The notes: generated from the letters alone by a model not told the origin. A stretch of DNA of 64,000 nucleotides from Manis javanica (GCF_040802235.1 NC_133170.1:9749001-9813000); one strand, 5' to 3'; positions 9,721 through 22,469 are shown, numbered from the stretch's first letter. A program made the numbers and translations.

Positions 9721-11077
9721 CTTGTATACTGTTATCACCAGAAGTTGTCCCACATCTTGTAGTCACCATGCTTTTGGAGGTGTGTGGGTGACTTGTCACC
9801 ATTTCAGAAGCATCCAGGTTAAACATTGTGCTGTCTGGCACAGTTTTGCTAGTTCTTGAGAATGTGCTGAGAGCCCAGTGGTCTGTGCCTGAGTACCAGT
9901 CACTAAGGAGCCTTGAGCTCATTCCTTCTGGTAACCCAAATGCATCGGCTAATTTGAACAGCTCAGAAAGGGACACATCAGGAAAATCATGCAACTGAGT
10001 CAATGATGAGGTCTCCTTAGAATAAGATTGAGTTTTCATTATCACATCACAGGCTGAACCTTCCTTTAAGTGGTTGCTTATGAAACAAGAGGTTTCCCAG
10101 GGTAAAAGAAATGAGCCGGATGTACTGTCCCACGCAGATTTTGTATGTGTGCTCATGCCAAGAGGCGAAATCGTTTCTGTAGGAATGAGAAATGAATGGA
10201 TCTGCTGAGAAATGTTGGGTGTCTCAGATATATGATTATCCTCATGAAGCAGCGTTCACTTCAGCTGGCCTGCCAGGGATACTTGGCTCAACTCATGGGG
10301 AAAGTGGGAGGTTGCCAGTGTCTCCCTTGCTGATGCTGGAGGCATCAAGAGACTGTCAGATGACTGTGCCAATCTTTCCAGGTAGACTGGAATGGAGCTG
10401 CTCCGTTTTCTGAGCAATGTTGCATTGAAGATAGTCCTTCTCAATGTGTGGCTATATCCTGAATTACTTCCTCGAAGACTGAGAACCCAGGCAAATGAAA
10501 GTTCTTGGATAAGGCGAGGAGGGCTTGTGAACAGCAAGCCTGACTAACTGATTCTAGACAAGGTCAGTTGAAACAGGATGCTTTTGTACTTTTGTTCCAT
10601 GGAGTAGAGTGTGTCCCTTTACCTCCCACTCTGTAGAGTCTAGTTTTTCTAGAAACATTGATACCAGAGAAGTTCTACTCTGAAGGAAGTCAAAATCTGT
10701 GAATGAAGTAGCTGCTAAAATACCATAGACGGAATGACCTCAGAGAAAGCAAAAGAATTTTCCAGGTTTGCTGTGAAGGACATTTCCTTGAATGAGTTCT
10801 GTGACCCTACTGTATGCAGTGGCCTTGTGATCTCTGTGCATCTTAGAGTATGTGGACTAAAGTCAGGAGCAGGTATAGGAGTGATCAGTCTGAAGGCAGC
10901 ACATAAGCTAGGAAAGGATGATGTGTCATCTTTAGGGATCCGATGAGTTACTAAGGTGGGTAATGAGACAGAGAAAGGCTTCTCAGTCTGGCTGTCAGTT
11001 GAGTTGACTCCACTGTTGTGACTGGGATAGCTCTTACGTGTCTGGGTCTTCTTGGAGATTTTTAAAGTAATCTCCAA
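9721..11077 (-). pseudogene. Upstream exon of the dystroglycan-like remnant (mucin-like part)
   Basis: One reading frame runs from about 10621 down to the splice donor at 9721/9720 (CAAG|GTAGAG) with few breaks: TAG at 10544-10546 and TGA at 10256-10258. The stretch below 10256 is open for about 178 codons and is rich in Ser, Thr, Pro and His. A segment near 10480 ('SFAWVLSLRGSNSGYSHT') could correspond to the end of the dystroglycan N-terminal globular domain, a weak match. The same frame is open again at 10715-11077, but several stops lie between 10619 and 10717, including TAA at 10619-10621 and TAG at 10640, 10649 and 10715. The true 5' border and any signal peptide exon were not found. 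Confidence 0.55.
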
Positions 11078-12944
11078 CCTTCAAACTTAGATTCTAAAAT
11101 CTGTGCAAGATGCTTAGATTCCACGCTGTTGGAAAACTTGCATTAGCTCAGGGAGGAATATAGAAACCTCATACCCCACAGGCCAGTGGACTTGTACAGA
11201 GTGACCTTGTAAAGGAATGACATGCTAGGATCTTCAGCCAACACTGAAAGACTCCACAGGTGCATGTGTATCTTGCTTCTGAATGAACTCACAGTCACTA
11301 AAGAAGGATCTTTCTTCAGGTGTAGCTAGCCTGCTATTACTCCTATCCAGTGATATTTTTATTGATTCAATTTTTTCTAGAAATTCAATTTGCTTCTTTT
11401 AAAAATCTTTTTGTTCATCTTTAGATTGTAATGTTCTTTACTAGTATTTTGAGTTTTCATGTTTATTTCTTTAAGGATTTTAAATGAAGTTCTGTTATAT
11501 TCTGTGTCTAATAACTCCAACATCAGAATCCTTTTGCAAGCTTTTTTCCCTGTTGTTTCCACCATCTCTTACTTGGAGTGCCTTGCTTCCTTGTATTTTG
11601 TGATATAAAACTGAGTAATTAGCTCTTTATCTGTAGGAATTTTTAAGGCCTGGATTTAATTTCTTCTGCCAGACATCTAGGGGACAATATCACCACTTTG
11701 AATAAAATGCTTAGCTTAACTATTTTATTAATTTTTTTATTCAGTGGCAGTATAGAAGGACTCAGGCTGTAAATCCCTGTGAGTCAATTGTTACTTCCTG
11801 TCAAAGAGTTCTTTTACTTGGTTTGAAGATCTGAATATTTCTTAATTCCTGCTCTCTCCAAGTTTAAAAAGATATTTTTCTCCAACACTTTATTTGCCTT
11901 TATGGGGAGAATCACTTACGGTATATAATCTGCCATATGGCTGGATATGAAATAGTCTTACAAAATTCAAAGTTGAATGCAATTTATTTTTATCAATAGC
12001 GTTTTTTTAATAGAGTGCCCAGTGACTAAAAAGGCACACAGTTTGGATCAAGCTTAACAGAATGAGTAAATGAGACTTTATTACAAGGTGAAGGGGACTG
12101 TAGTTCTATTTCCTTCGAGGCAACCATGGCACATAGAACCTGATGCTTGCCAGCTTTCTGGATTTACTATGCTGAAGATCTGTATCACTGACTTTGAAAT
12201 GCAAAATGAGGGTTTTAAAAGAGGCTTGGATGAAAAATCCCTCCTAGAAACTTACTGTTGATAAACAAGCTATCCTGATTTAAGTGTGAGATCCATTCTG
12301 GGAGTGGTTCATGCTTGATGCTGGGTAGGAAGGTGTGAGCTTCCACCCAGGGTTGTAGCCAGGTGTGCTGTGCGGACACCAGAAGAAACAGTCTTCCCCC
12401 TCACCCCCCATTTTCTCTTTTGACTTTGCTTAGTTGCTCTGTGGTCAGAAATAGGTATTGTTTTCTGAGAATGTTTCTCGGATATAGTTCACTCTGAACA
12501 TTCATGTGAACAAACTACTTTGAATGCGAATAGCAAGACCATAAACACTGCATTTCTAGAAAAGGCAAATGACTACATTCCTGTTTCTCCCTTAAGGGGA
12601 CACGATGAAATCTGCTGTTGTAAGAGTTCCCCAGCCAAACCAACAGAAAGAGGGAAACTTCATACTCACCTGCTGCTGCTTGTAGCCCCTGTAGACCCAA
12701 GATTTCTTCCAGCTTCAGAATGCTTTCACTTTTTTGATTTTCTGCAGGCTGGTAACAGAAACTTCTAGTGATTCTGGGAAGCAGTAGCTGAATGTGGCTC
12801 CTCACTACAGGGGGAGTAACTCCTGCCCGAAGTCCTGTTCAAGTAGGTGATCCAGAATGCTGGTCAAAACGAGACGGTTAATCGGTTTGGAATGCCTGAG
12901 TAAAAATCTTGTAAACACAGCTTATTCAGTAGTTTAAAAAAATA
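11078..12944. other. No gene seen; possible old L1 at about 11340-11660
   Basis: The part at 11340-11660 has the look of a very old antisense L1 (AT-rich, 'TCTGTGTCTAATAACTCCAA'), but the match is from memory and weak. I found no further exon of the dystroglycan-like remnant upstream of 11077, although one could be hidden by decay. Confidence 0.35.
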
Positions 12945-13085
12945 GTTATTGAGTGTCTGCTGTGGTTTGGCATTGTTCTAAGTGTTAGGCCTACAGTAGT
13001 GAGCAAAACAATCCCATCTCTAGTGGGGGGATACATTCCTCTAGTGGAGGACAGACATGAAAAGACAATTCCACTATTAGAATTT
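12945..13085 (-). mobile_element. LINE-2 3' end, antisense
   Basis: Shows 'TTATTGAGTGTCTGCTGTGG', 'ATTGTTCTAAGTGTTAGG' and 'AGTGAGCAAAACAATCCCAT', the antisense order of the L2 3' end. Confidence 0.7.
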
Positions 13086-13559
13086 AATGAGGGCCTAGAT
13101 AGGGGTGGTGGAAGCTGCTTCCTAAAACTATCTCTGTGCCACTTTACTGATTCCACACTGAGATTTTTAGTCAAAATTGCATTACATGTCAAAACAGACC
13201 ATATACACCCATATGCTTGAAATGCTCTCCCTAGCTTAAAGAGATTTGGAGGGTGGGGGTGGGCGCAAGGAATGCCGATGAAAATATTATAATTATTTGG
13301 CCTTTCTTGACCTTTTGGAGAAGTTTCAAATGTATTATATTCAAGAAGGCTGTTTAATAGGGGAAACATTGGAACATTTGCATGGCATATTTAGCCAGGA
13401 GTGGGAAAAGGCAGTGAAGAAAATTTTTAGTTTGGAACAAAGTCAAATTTTAGTATTTTCCATGTTCATAAAGCAGTCTTATTTTAAAAACTAAATCCTT
13501 ATGTAAAAATTATTCTTGAGCACTGGGAAAATACTGTGTGATATAGTGATGGACACTTG

Positions 13560-13805
13560 TCATTATACATTTGCCCAAGCACATGGAATTTACTGCTGAG
13601 AGGGAACCCTAAGGTCAACCTTGGACTCTGGGTGATTGGAATGTGTCCCTGCTGGTTCATCAAAGTAACAAATGCACCACTCTGGTGGGGGGTGTTGGTA
13701 ATGGGGGAGGCTGTGGATACAGGCAGGAGGCATAGGGGAAATCTCTACCTTTCACTCAATTCTACTGTGAAGCTAAAACTGCTCTAAAAAAATTTTTAAA
13801 AAGAA
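13560..13805 (+). mobile_element. Old LINE-1 (L1MB-like) 3'UTR, sense
   Basis: Contains 'GGGGGAGGCTGTGGATAC', 'GGGGAAATCTCTACCTTTCA' and the end 'TGTGAAGCTAAAACTGCTCT' followed by an A-rich tail, as in medium-age mammalian L1 3' ends. Confidence 0.7.
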
Positions 13806-16800
13806 GAATACTTTGCATCTTGGTTGTGAGTTCTGACAACACCCCCTTATAAGGCTGCCACTACGTGAATCAGACATTGCAGACTAAAAAGCCCATCAAC
13901 ATGCAGGCTCTTAGATGAATAGGAATGGCTCTGGCACTAAAGTGTGTTACAGTTTTCTCAGGAGTAACAGCTAAATAAAGCTTAACACTCATCCGAGCAT
14001 GAAAACCAATTCATTCCCCCCCGCAGAAGCCAAGCCCGCGCGCAGGCTCCCTGCCCCAGAGCTCCCCTCCACGTGCACCTCTCATTTGGTCCTGGCTGCC
14101 GCTGAGAACCTGGGCTTCTCTGTTTTCTCTGCTTGAGATCTGGGTACAGAAGTGAAGCTTGATAGTTAGGTATTTTAGTGACCATCTCCATGGTGACTCT
14201 AGCAGGAAATAATCTTTACTCTTTCCTCTGTTGTTTGTAGTGGAAGCCCGACTCCAGGCTGTGACCCCCTGCACCTTGCCTGGAGAAGCCCAAGCTGCCC
14301 TGGCCTTCTGGCCCATGCACCAGGCATTGTTTTCTCTAGATCAGGGCACTGAGCCATTCTCCTTGAGGGGAGCAGGGGAGTGGGTGTGGGAGAGGGAAGG
14401 CCCAGTTTAACCAGGCAATATTGCAGGCATCGTGCTTACCAGGATAGCCTGGCATGATGAGAAACCTTCATCTTTTTCATATTTTTAGTGATAATCTTCT
14501 GCTCCGTATGTCTTCTCATCACTAGTCCTATCTGAAATTTTTATACTTATTCTCTCTAATTGAGAAAAGAATCTGTATTCAGTAGACAACATTACATTAT
14601 TGAGGGCACTAAGTTTAAAGTTCCTGTCCCTTTGCCATAGAGTGTCAGGCAGGTCACAGAAAAGTTGTCTTAACAAATGGGACACACAAGAATGTCTTCA
14701 TGAGTCCTGGGAAAAGGAACTGTTATTTCTTAGGGTATAGACCGTAGATGGCATGCTCTGTGGAAGCCCTGGGTGCCAGTAACGGTCTTAGCGGAAGGGG
14801 GTCAGGCATCAAGAGAAAGGAGGGGTGTGGCAAGAGAAAAGATAGCTTGGCCCATCTCGCATATTTTGCTCAGGGCAAAATTAGCACAGCTCTTAGCATA
14901 CATTAACCCAGAGGTGATTTTTCTTACCAGCAGGGGGACCTAGCTGACTGTAGCTGGGTGATGGGTTTTGAACTCTACAGAGAAAGAAAACCAACTGGCT
15001 TTCCTTATTAACCTGGGACCTCAGCTTTGCATGTAGCTTTTAAATGAGATGCAACTTCAGGCTTTATATGGATCTTTATTGGTAGGTTAAATAGCTTGAT
15101 AGTTGTTGGTGATTCCAAGACAGGTTCAATATTCGCTGTTGATTAAAGTTTCCTTTTTCTTTTCTTTCTTTCTATCTGGTTTCTTGATAGCCAATTTCAG
15201 TTTTTAAAGCCACCTTCAGGCATATTTTATCCATTCATATGAAATTCCACATAAGTGTGGCCTGCACAGAAATCAAAGCTGACCCTTTTCTTTCCCTCAT
15301 ACCCTACGTCAAAATCCTATCGGTTCCACTTTCAAAATATAGAATATTCTAAGTCAAGAATGTCTCAGCCTTACTATCTCAGTCCAAACACCATTATCTA
15401 GTTTCCGGACCACTGAAGTAACCTGGGAGCCGGTTTCTTCCTTTTACTCCCCCTTTCCACCCACCCAGCTGTTGGTGGGGCCACTGAGTCTCCAAAGGTT
15501 CAAATGACAAAATTTTTTCAAGGAAATTGGCTTGGTAGTCAGCCCCCTTCCCCCAGTTTGTTTTTGCCTTATCTAGATGGTCATCCCTGGGCCATCCCCT
15601 GACAGGTGATGTACAGGACACAGGGATTACAGAAGTGAGAACGAGGGGTTGTTGTGGCGTGTGGGGCATGCAGAGAAGAGCCATGACAGGAACATTCTAG
15701 TTCACGTTGGACAGGAGGATTTTTGCAAAGGATTCAACCAATAAGTGACTCTCATATTAAAATCTTTGGCTTCAAAATGAACAAGTTCCAGGACAAAGGT
15801 TTCATGTGATCAGAGACTCTGAAAGGTCCAAACAGAAGGTCATACAACTCATGCAGAATAAGATCCAGGAATTTTCAAGCAATGGTAAAAGTGGGACAAT
15901 ACAAACAAATAGGATGATCTCAGTGAATATGACAGCACGCCACACAGGGGCTAAGTTGGAAGGGACATTTTAACTTTAATGAATTTCTTTTTCCTCTAGA
16001 TTTCTATTTGTGAGCTTCTAGTACCACTCCCTTCTCAAAATCTATCTAAAGGATGACTGTCTATTACAGGTACAACTGTAGTAAAATGGTTGACAGCCAG
16101 CAAACTGAACTGCAAGAAATCTAGGTTTATTTTTCGATAACTTAATTTCTGTTTTGAGCTCCTATTTCTCCAGTGCCTCAGAGGTTACTCTCTGTCCATT
16201 TCGGCATTTCCTTCCACCCTTCCGAGAGTTGACTCTGATTTCTGGCAGAAGTTCTAAGGGACCAGAGATGTGGCATAGGGGTGTAGGGCTTGAGTCTGGC
16301 CCCTGGTCATCACTTGCCCGTGCTGGTCTCTAACAGTGGCAACATGAAGAACCTCAGGCCACTCCAGCTGACACGGGGACTACACCCTTGGTATCTATCA
16401 GCCGGACACACCTTGTCGTCATTTCTCTTCTAGGTTATTCTTGCTTTTTCCCTTTGAGCTGGGGATCCAGAAACCTACATGGAGCTTCCATAGTCCCTCC
16501 TCCCCATCTGACACTTGAAAAAGGGATGGAGAAGGAGAGGGGGTGTTCCCTTCTGGGTAAGGGAAACTCTAGCATCTATATTCTGACTTCTTTCTAGCAT
16601 GTCTCCTTCCCCCACACCTGGGAAATCCGTGTTTTCTTGGCTGGGATCTCTTTGTCTAACTACCAAGTACGATTCTAAGTCTTGTTTATGCCCTGCATGC
16701 TTCTCATTCCCCTTGGGGCCTGGTCTCAGAGATTCAAAAGCCAGAGAAGCTCATTTTTTCTCTCCTTTCTGTTAACCCATTTTGCCTGGGGGTACTAGAA

Positions 16801-17094
16801 CTCAGAATAACCCACCTGCTGTCTGAAACATGATAAGAATGAACAAGTAGAGAAAATATTAGAGGAAAAGATTGACTAATACTTCAAAACTGTATCCTGC
16901 CTCATAACTTCCCACTGATTGTGTAATTCCCTGACAGAGATGGCTGAAATGGCATCTGAAGCAAAAACTAAACTTTTTGTTGCTAAGTGATGCATACAAG
17001 ATCTAGTAAAATGCATAGGAGCTCTTAAGGAAAAAAGTATTATATGAACCAAATAATTATTTAGGATATAATCAGATTATATGGAGTCTATCTC
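13806..17094. other. Non-repetitive intergenic DNA, no gene seen
   Basis: More GC in parts (14000-14330, 16200-16600), but no splice-bounded frame that I can tie to a protein. It could hold conserved non-coding elements; a cross-species alignment would be needed to tell. Confidence 0.4.
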
Positions 17095-17235
17095 TGCTAT
17101 GATCTGGCTGTAGAACCCTAAGCTAATCACTTCACCTTCTGAGCATAGATTTTTCTTGTTTGTAAAGTGGGGATAATAACCTCTACTTCACAAGTTTATG
17201 AGAATTAAATTGCATTAAATAAGGTAACACGAGAG
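17095..17235 (+). mobile_element. MIR SINE, sense
   Basis: Shows the sense MIR core: 'CTAAGCTAATCACTTCACCT', 'TTGTAAAGTGGGGATAATAA', 'GAATTAAATTGCATTAAATA'. Confidence 0.75.
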
Positions 17236-17629
17236 CCATTCAGAAATGCTTGTTTGTTCATTCATTGATCCCTCCATTTGTGGGTTAATCTTTTCTTTCA
17301 TCAGGTACATGTGCCTTACTCCTAAACAGCAAGACTGCAGCCACTGTTAACAAACCTGTACGAACAGGTCATTGGGTGGGGGCCACTCTGCCCTCGCTGT
17401 TTATTGAGTCAGTTGTAGATGTCAGCCCTAAGTAAGGCCAGGGACTGTGAGCCCCAGATTCACTGTTCCCATGGATCTGATGAGCAATGCTCATGACAAG
17501 GCCTCGCCGTTGCCCTGACTGGTTTCTAGTGAATGAATTTTGAGCACAAAGAGTACCTTTAATGACAGAGCCTTCAAATGTGCCCAATATGGATGGGATA
17601 CAATCTTAGAGCCACAGCAGTGTTCTTTT

Positions 17630-17800
17630 TCTTTTAATTGCAGTATAATTTTCGTACAACAAAATGAACAGATCTTAAAGTGTCCAGGTCCATAAGTTTG
17701 GTAATTCTATAAGTCCTTTAACTACCACCCCAAACAAGAATTAAGCATTTTCATCATTCCTCTAAATTACACTCATGCCCCTTTCTAGTCAATCCTACCC
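17630..17800 (-). mobile_element. Old LINE-1 3' end, antisense
   Basis: The opening 'TTAATTGCAGTATAATTTTC' and following 'AACAAAATGAACAGATCTTA' match the antisense 3'UTR of old mammalian L1. Confidence 0.6.
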
Positions 17801-17954
17801 TCCAGGATAGCAGGTTTTTTTGTTTTTTTTTTTACTGTGAAAGCTCCCAAATGTTCTTAGGGATGGCTTCTACTTTTTTTTTTTTTTTTAACATTTGAAC
17901 TCTCATAACTCCCTTCTGTTGGACATAAACTAATGAGAGCCAATGCTTGCCAGG

Positions 17955-18155
17955 AGGTTTGCCTGTATCATAATGAGTCTATGAGGTAGAGACTATTACT
18001 TTTCTATTTTACAGGTGAGAAAACGGAAGCTTATTGAGATGAAGTGAGTTGCCCAAAAGTCCAACAGTTCGTAAGTGGCAGAGCTGGGATTTGAACTTGG
18101 ATTGGTCTGGTTCTAGAACTTGACTTTTAAATCCCTATGCTAAAGAGCACATACA
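17955..18155 (-). mobile_element. MIR SINE, antisense
   Basis: 'ATGAGGTAGAGACTATTACT', 'TTTTACAGGTGAGAAAACGG', 'GTAAGTGGCAGAGCTGGGAT' in the antisense MIR order. Confidence 0.85.
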
Positions 18156-18364
18156 CCCTGATGTTTGGCTAATGACTGTGATTTTCCTGGGTCTGGATTC
18201 TGTATATCTGTCACTGTGAGACAAAAGGAGAAAGAATAAGTTGGCTGCTTTAATATTCTCTTACAGTTTCCCTTATAATATCTGGAAGATTTTTACCAAC
18301 TGACAGTTAAGAACCATGATGGAGATCATAGTAATGATGACAAATACGAGGTCAACCATTTTGT

Positions 18365-18610
18365 AGCACTTACTATGTGTCTGGCACTATGTGCGACACT
18401 GCACCTGAATGACTTCCTTACTTCTCATAACCACTTTCAGGGTAGGATCTGTTATTCACATTTTTACAAACTGAAAATAGGAGGCTTAGAGAGTCTGAGT
18501 GACTCTTTTAGTGCTGCACAGTTAGAAAGTGGTAGAGCTGATTTCCAATCTAGTCAGGCTGTCCTGATTTCAACCACTGCTGTTTACAACCTCCTGGTCC
18601 TCTACCTGTA
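18365..18610 (-). mobile_element. MIR SINE, antisense
   Basis: 'AGCACTTACTATGTGTCTGG', 'TTTTTACAAACTGAAAATAG', 'TTAGAAAGTGGTAGAGCTGA' in order. Near full length. Confidence 0.8.
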
Positions 18611-19164
18611 TCCTCAGTCCGCTCATAATGGTCTTGGTTCCTGCCTGCACTGGATTTCACCAGGATAACAGGGCATGAGCTCTGCCAGCTGGCATTCTTT
18701 TACATAAGCTCCTGTTGGTCCCAAACACTTAAGTCTATTTGGTCACCAGAAACTTAGAAAACAGCTAGACTGGCCCTTGGCCAAGTTGTGAAGTACATGA
18801 AGTTTGTATTGGACATTTTATCCTTCTCTGCTCTCCGCCGTACCCTCAACTATCCTGTCAACCAAGGACACCTCTACCTTGATTCTTGGAGTCCAAATCT
18901 TGCCAGAATGACTGAGTCCTTCAGCTTTTGCCTATTTATTTGTTGAGACCCCCTGAGGTTCCTTCGGCTTCTGCCCTGTCCCAGCCCATGGTTTTTCACA
19001 TCTGCATCTGAGCTACGTTCACTGTAGCTTTCCCACGAGCCTCTGTTAATGTCTTCATGGAGGGAGGTTGGCAGAGGCCCTCCAGACCCCTGAGGCATTC
19101 CAGAGAGAGGACGCCTACCTATTTTGGCAACCTCAGTGGTGTGTCTCCCAGGAAAGGGAGACGG

Positions 19165-19905
19165 GGCAGCCTTAGTGATAACAACTGCTAATCACATCGT
19201 GCTTAGTCAGTGCCCTGTACTGTTCTAAGTACTTTATATGTATTAATTTATTTAATCCTTACAGCAGTCTTAAGAGGTGTGTCAGTCAAGGCTCCAGCAC
19301 ACAATAGGCACACACAGAGGGAATTCTGAAGAGAACTTAAGGAAGGGACTATCTGCAGATGTAGAGGCAGATTTGAGGGAACCAAATGGGGATATTGGGG
19401 CCCCCAGGACGCTAGCTGCAGCAGGAGGCTGTTTCCTCTCCGAAGTGGAAAGGGCAAGGGGAAGAGACGGTGTGACTGAGCCTGCTGAGGAGCTGGTCCA
19501 GAAGAGCTGCTCCAAGATGCCATCTGCCATCACGGAGGGATGTGGCCAGAGCCCCAGGGGTGTGCGCGTGGCGGCAGCAGGTGGAGTGAACGGCTGGGGG
19601 TCCGTGAGGTGCTGGGGGAACAAATCCTCTAATACTCCCTTCCCCCTGCTGATTTCCCACTGGCTGAAACTAGAAGCCTGAGGTCATGGGGGTCCGGATG
19701 ATGTAGTCTTGAAGTATCACTTGCCATGGAGCTCAGAACGTGGGATAAGGACAAAGCGAATAACCCATCTGTGAAGAAACCGAGGCACAGAGAGGTTAAG
19801 CAACGTGCTCAAGTCACACAATCAGGAAGTGGCGGCACCGGGCCCCGAACTCGGGCTGTCCCGTCTGCCCTAGCGCTGAGCAGTTCTCCCACCTGTACAT
19901 GGTGT
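19165..19905 (-). mobile_element. MIR SINE, antisense, split by an insertion
   Basis: The first half (19165-19282) reads 'TTATTTAATCCTTACAGCAG'. The second half (19745-19905) continues with 'GAAGAAACCGAGGCACAGAG', 'AAGTGGCGGCACCGGGCC'. Together they make one MIR copy with about 460 bp of foreign sequence in the middle. Confidence 0.75.
19283..19744. mobile_element. Unidentified insertion inside a MIR
   Basis: Roughly 460 bp, GC-richer than the surroundings, lies between the two halves of a MIR. Open frames on both strands (113-134 codons) reflect composition only. It probably is an old LTR or other transposon; I cannot name it and see no clear target-site duplication. Confidence 0.45.
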
Positions 19906-22469
19906 CTGACAGCCTCCTGAATGCCTTCTCCAGAGAGGTTCTGGAGGGCTCCTCAGGGAGGCATTTTGCAGCAGGTGCCCCAATCATGTTATTCCCATAT
20001 AGAATTGGGACTGATTCTAGCGTAAGGCACTGCGTGGCCGCTGGTGGTGGGTACTGTTGGGATGAATCTGATTCGATGCTAGGGAACACACAGGTGTCTA
20101 AAGATGGTTCCCCCTGGTGCCAGACAGGAGCTCCTATGACAGATAAGAGGACTCCATTCATCTGTTTGGAACATCCATGTACACTTTAGATTCCCTGCAG
20201 AAATTACTTCATGACAGATACAGGTAACACTGGTAGACTTTGGCCAGTTCGTGGGTTAATCATAACTAATATGGTCAAGTTTGTGAAACAGAAAGATCAT
20301 GAACTACTAAGTTTGTCAGAAAACTGTGCTAATAACATAAGGAAATCATTTTGCCTCAGCTTAGAAGAAACTGTGACTTGTGGTTTCAGTGTGAGAAAAG
20401 TCAGTACTCAATTTGAACAACTTCTGCAAAAAAAAAAAAAAAGGTCCACCCACCTGGGTTGAACCCAATCGAGACAGACCAACTGATGGAAAATATGATC
20501 ACTGTGTGGAGACATTTCCTGTGAAATGAAAGGAGGAGGTACAGAAAATCACTCTTTTGTGAACAAAAGATAGAAAACTCCAGAAAAAAATGATTAGAAT
20601 AAGTCCTTTCTTTATCAAAGAAATAAAGCTCTGAAGATAGCAGCCTTTAATAGTTCATTATTTTATTTCCAGTGAAATATTTTGTTTTGTCCTTGGTAAA
20701 ATTAGGCAGTGAGCTGGCTAAAGTACACTTTTTTTAATGTAAGCCAGATAATGGCTTCTACAAAGAGAAGATGAGTCTGGAAAAGAGAAAAGGGGCTCAA
20801 GATGATACATTAAGAAGCACAAGGGTGTGTGAGAAATACTAACATTTCTTATGTAATTTAGCAACAGGAATGTGCAGCATGTAAGAGGTACTATGCCTTG
20901 GCCTGGTCCCTGTAATCCTGGAAGGGAAAGCCGTCTTACGGACCCGGGAGTCCCACGGTAGGACACTGTGAGCAGTGACAGACTCAGCTACTGATCGAGC
21001 TCAATGTTACAGGCCTAGAGGGCACTCTTTTCTACTTGACATTTTTCCTCTTCCTCTAGTTGTTCAAAATATGTTCATTTAAAATTCTATCCTATGAAAC
21101 TTTTTGAAATGTGGAAGTTGGCTTCAGGGAAGCAATCGTCATGATTTATTCTAACGATGGAATATAACTGCCTTAATTGTTCCTCTTTCCGGAAGTTAGC
21201 TATCCCTAGGAGCTGGGCATGAATCATGTTTATTACAGAGCAGGGTTTGAAACTACCGGTTTGTTTCAGGTCATAAATACTGGAGGTATACTATAGAAAA
21301 ACAGCCGCACATCCGTGAGAAATGCCCCGTCTTCCTTTCCTTTGGGTTCCAGATTTCTTAGGATGCTGTGGGCCTGGCTCTGGGGCGTAGGGACCATCCA
21401 ACATTGTCGTCGGCGGCTCCAACCGAGCAACAATTTCAGGCACGGAGAGTAAGAAAGGAACACCGTCTAACATGCACATACCACCCTCCCAAGGATGGGG
21501 GGCTCAGACCTGCATGTGAAAGTGAAAATGAAGAATGAGATAGGAATACCATCATCCAATTTATAAAATAAAATGCAGGGTTGAATAATGTCCTTAAGAA
21601 CCCTAGAAATAGCTTATCTTTAAAATACTATTTAAACCCAAGAATATTTGTTTGGAATTGATGAAAATGGGAAGTGGCAATGATTATGGTCTGTAACCGA
21701 TTAGAAATAAAACATGATCAACATTGTTTTCCAATCAGACTTATGTAAGTAGTGATTTGGCTAATGGGGTTTGAGATGGTGTTTGACTACATGCTAAGGA
21801 GATTATGACCTTTCCTGAATACATGCCAGCTAAGATAACTTCTACAGTTATAATCCTTTAAAATATTAAGGTTTGGTCAGGTGCATATTGGGGACAACTG
21901 GAAAGATTTGAATGTGGTCTAGACTTAGGGAATTATGGTAAATTGTGTTATATGTGAGAATGTTATTTTAGTTATGTTGGAAAGTATCCTTTCTAGATGT
22001 TTACACTGAAGTATTTATGTGTGGATACATAATTTTCCGTAAAACTAACTTAAACAACAAAAAAAGACTGGGAATGGGCAGGGCGAGAAGCCATACCGTG
22101 TCACATCCACTGCCACTTCTCCAGTCCCCTCTACAATTTAAACTCCAGTTGCTGGGGGTGGGTGAGAAAGAAGAGGAGAGAAAAATCTTCCACTGACCCG
22201 CTGAAAGTCAAATGTTAAAAAAAATCGGAGTCACGGTCCTGGTTCTGGGATGGACGGAGAAAGCGCGCTGCTTCCTGCCTCTCCCACTGTGTGCAGGTGT
22301 GAAACCTGAAACGCAGACATGGAACAGCTCTTAGGACTCTGAAAAGTAAAAACAAGCAGTTTGGGGAAGAAGACTGGAATTTAAAGTAACGTGAAAACGG
22401 CAGTGAACTGACCTATTTTTAAAAACTCTTTTGCTCAGCACAGACTCAGGACTAGCTGAAATACCATGT
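19906..22469. other. No gene or clear repeat
   Basis: Contains a 15-base A run near 20430. No splice-bounded coding frame is visible. Confidence 0.4.

Larger units (their letters stand above)
5885..11077 (-). pseudogene. Dystroglycan-like gene remnant (decayed DAG1 paralogue, intron-containing)
   Basis: On the minus strand two broken exons, at about 11077-9721 and 6997-5885, are separated by a 2,723-bp intron with consensus borders. Conceptual translation of the second exon resembles dystroglycan, the laminin receptor of the dystrophin-glycoprotein complex. In order it matches the cadherin-like domain ('PPDTFYDQEDG'), 'ATDSGGL', the SEA-like domain with the Gly-Ser cleavage site ('LRPGSTIISW') and parts of the cytoplasmic tail. 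The first exon is rich in Ser and Thr, as expected for the mucin-like region. There are several in-frame stops, at least two frameshifts and no transmembrane helix, so it cannot encode the full protein. An in-phase intron argues against a processed DAG1 copy. I know of no named mammalian gene here. Homology of the second exon is well supported; the first exon and the 5' limit are less certain. Confidence 0.75.

Noticed and set aside
5885..11077. Processed pseudogene of DAG1
   Set aside because: An intron with consensus borders and preserved phase separates the parts, and the sequence is far diverged from DAG1; a retrocopy would have no intron.
19277..19681. 134-codon plus-strand and 113-codon minus-strand frames
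   Set aside because: They overlap each other inside a repeat insertion in a MIR; no protein resemblance.
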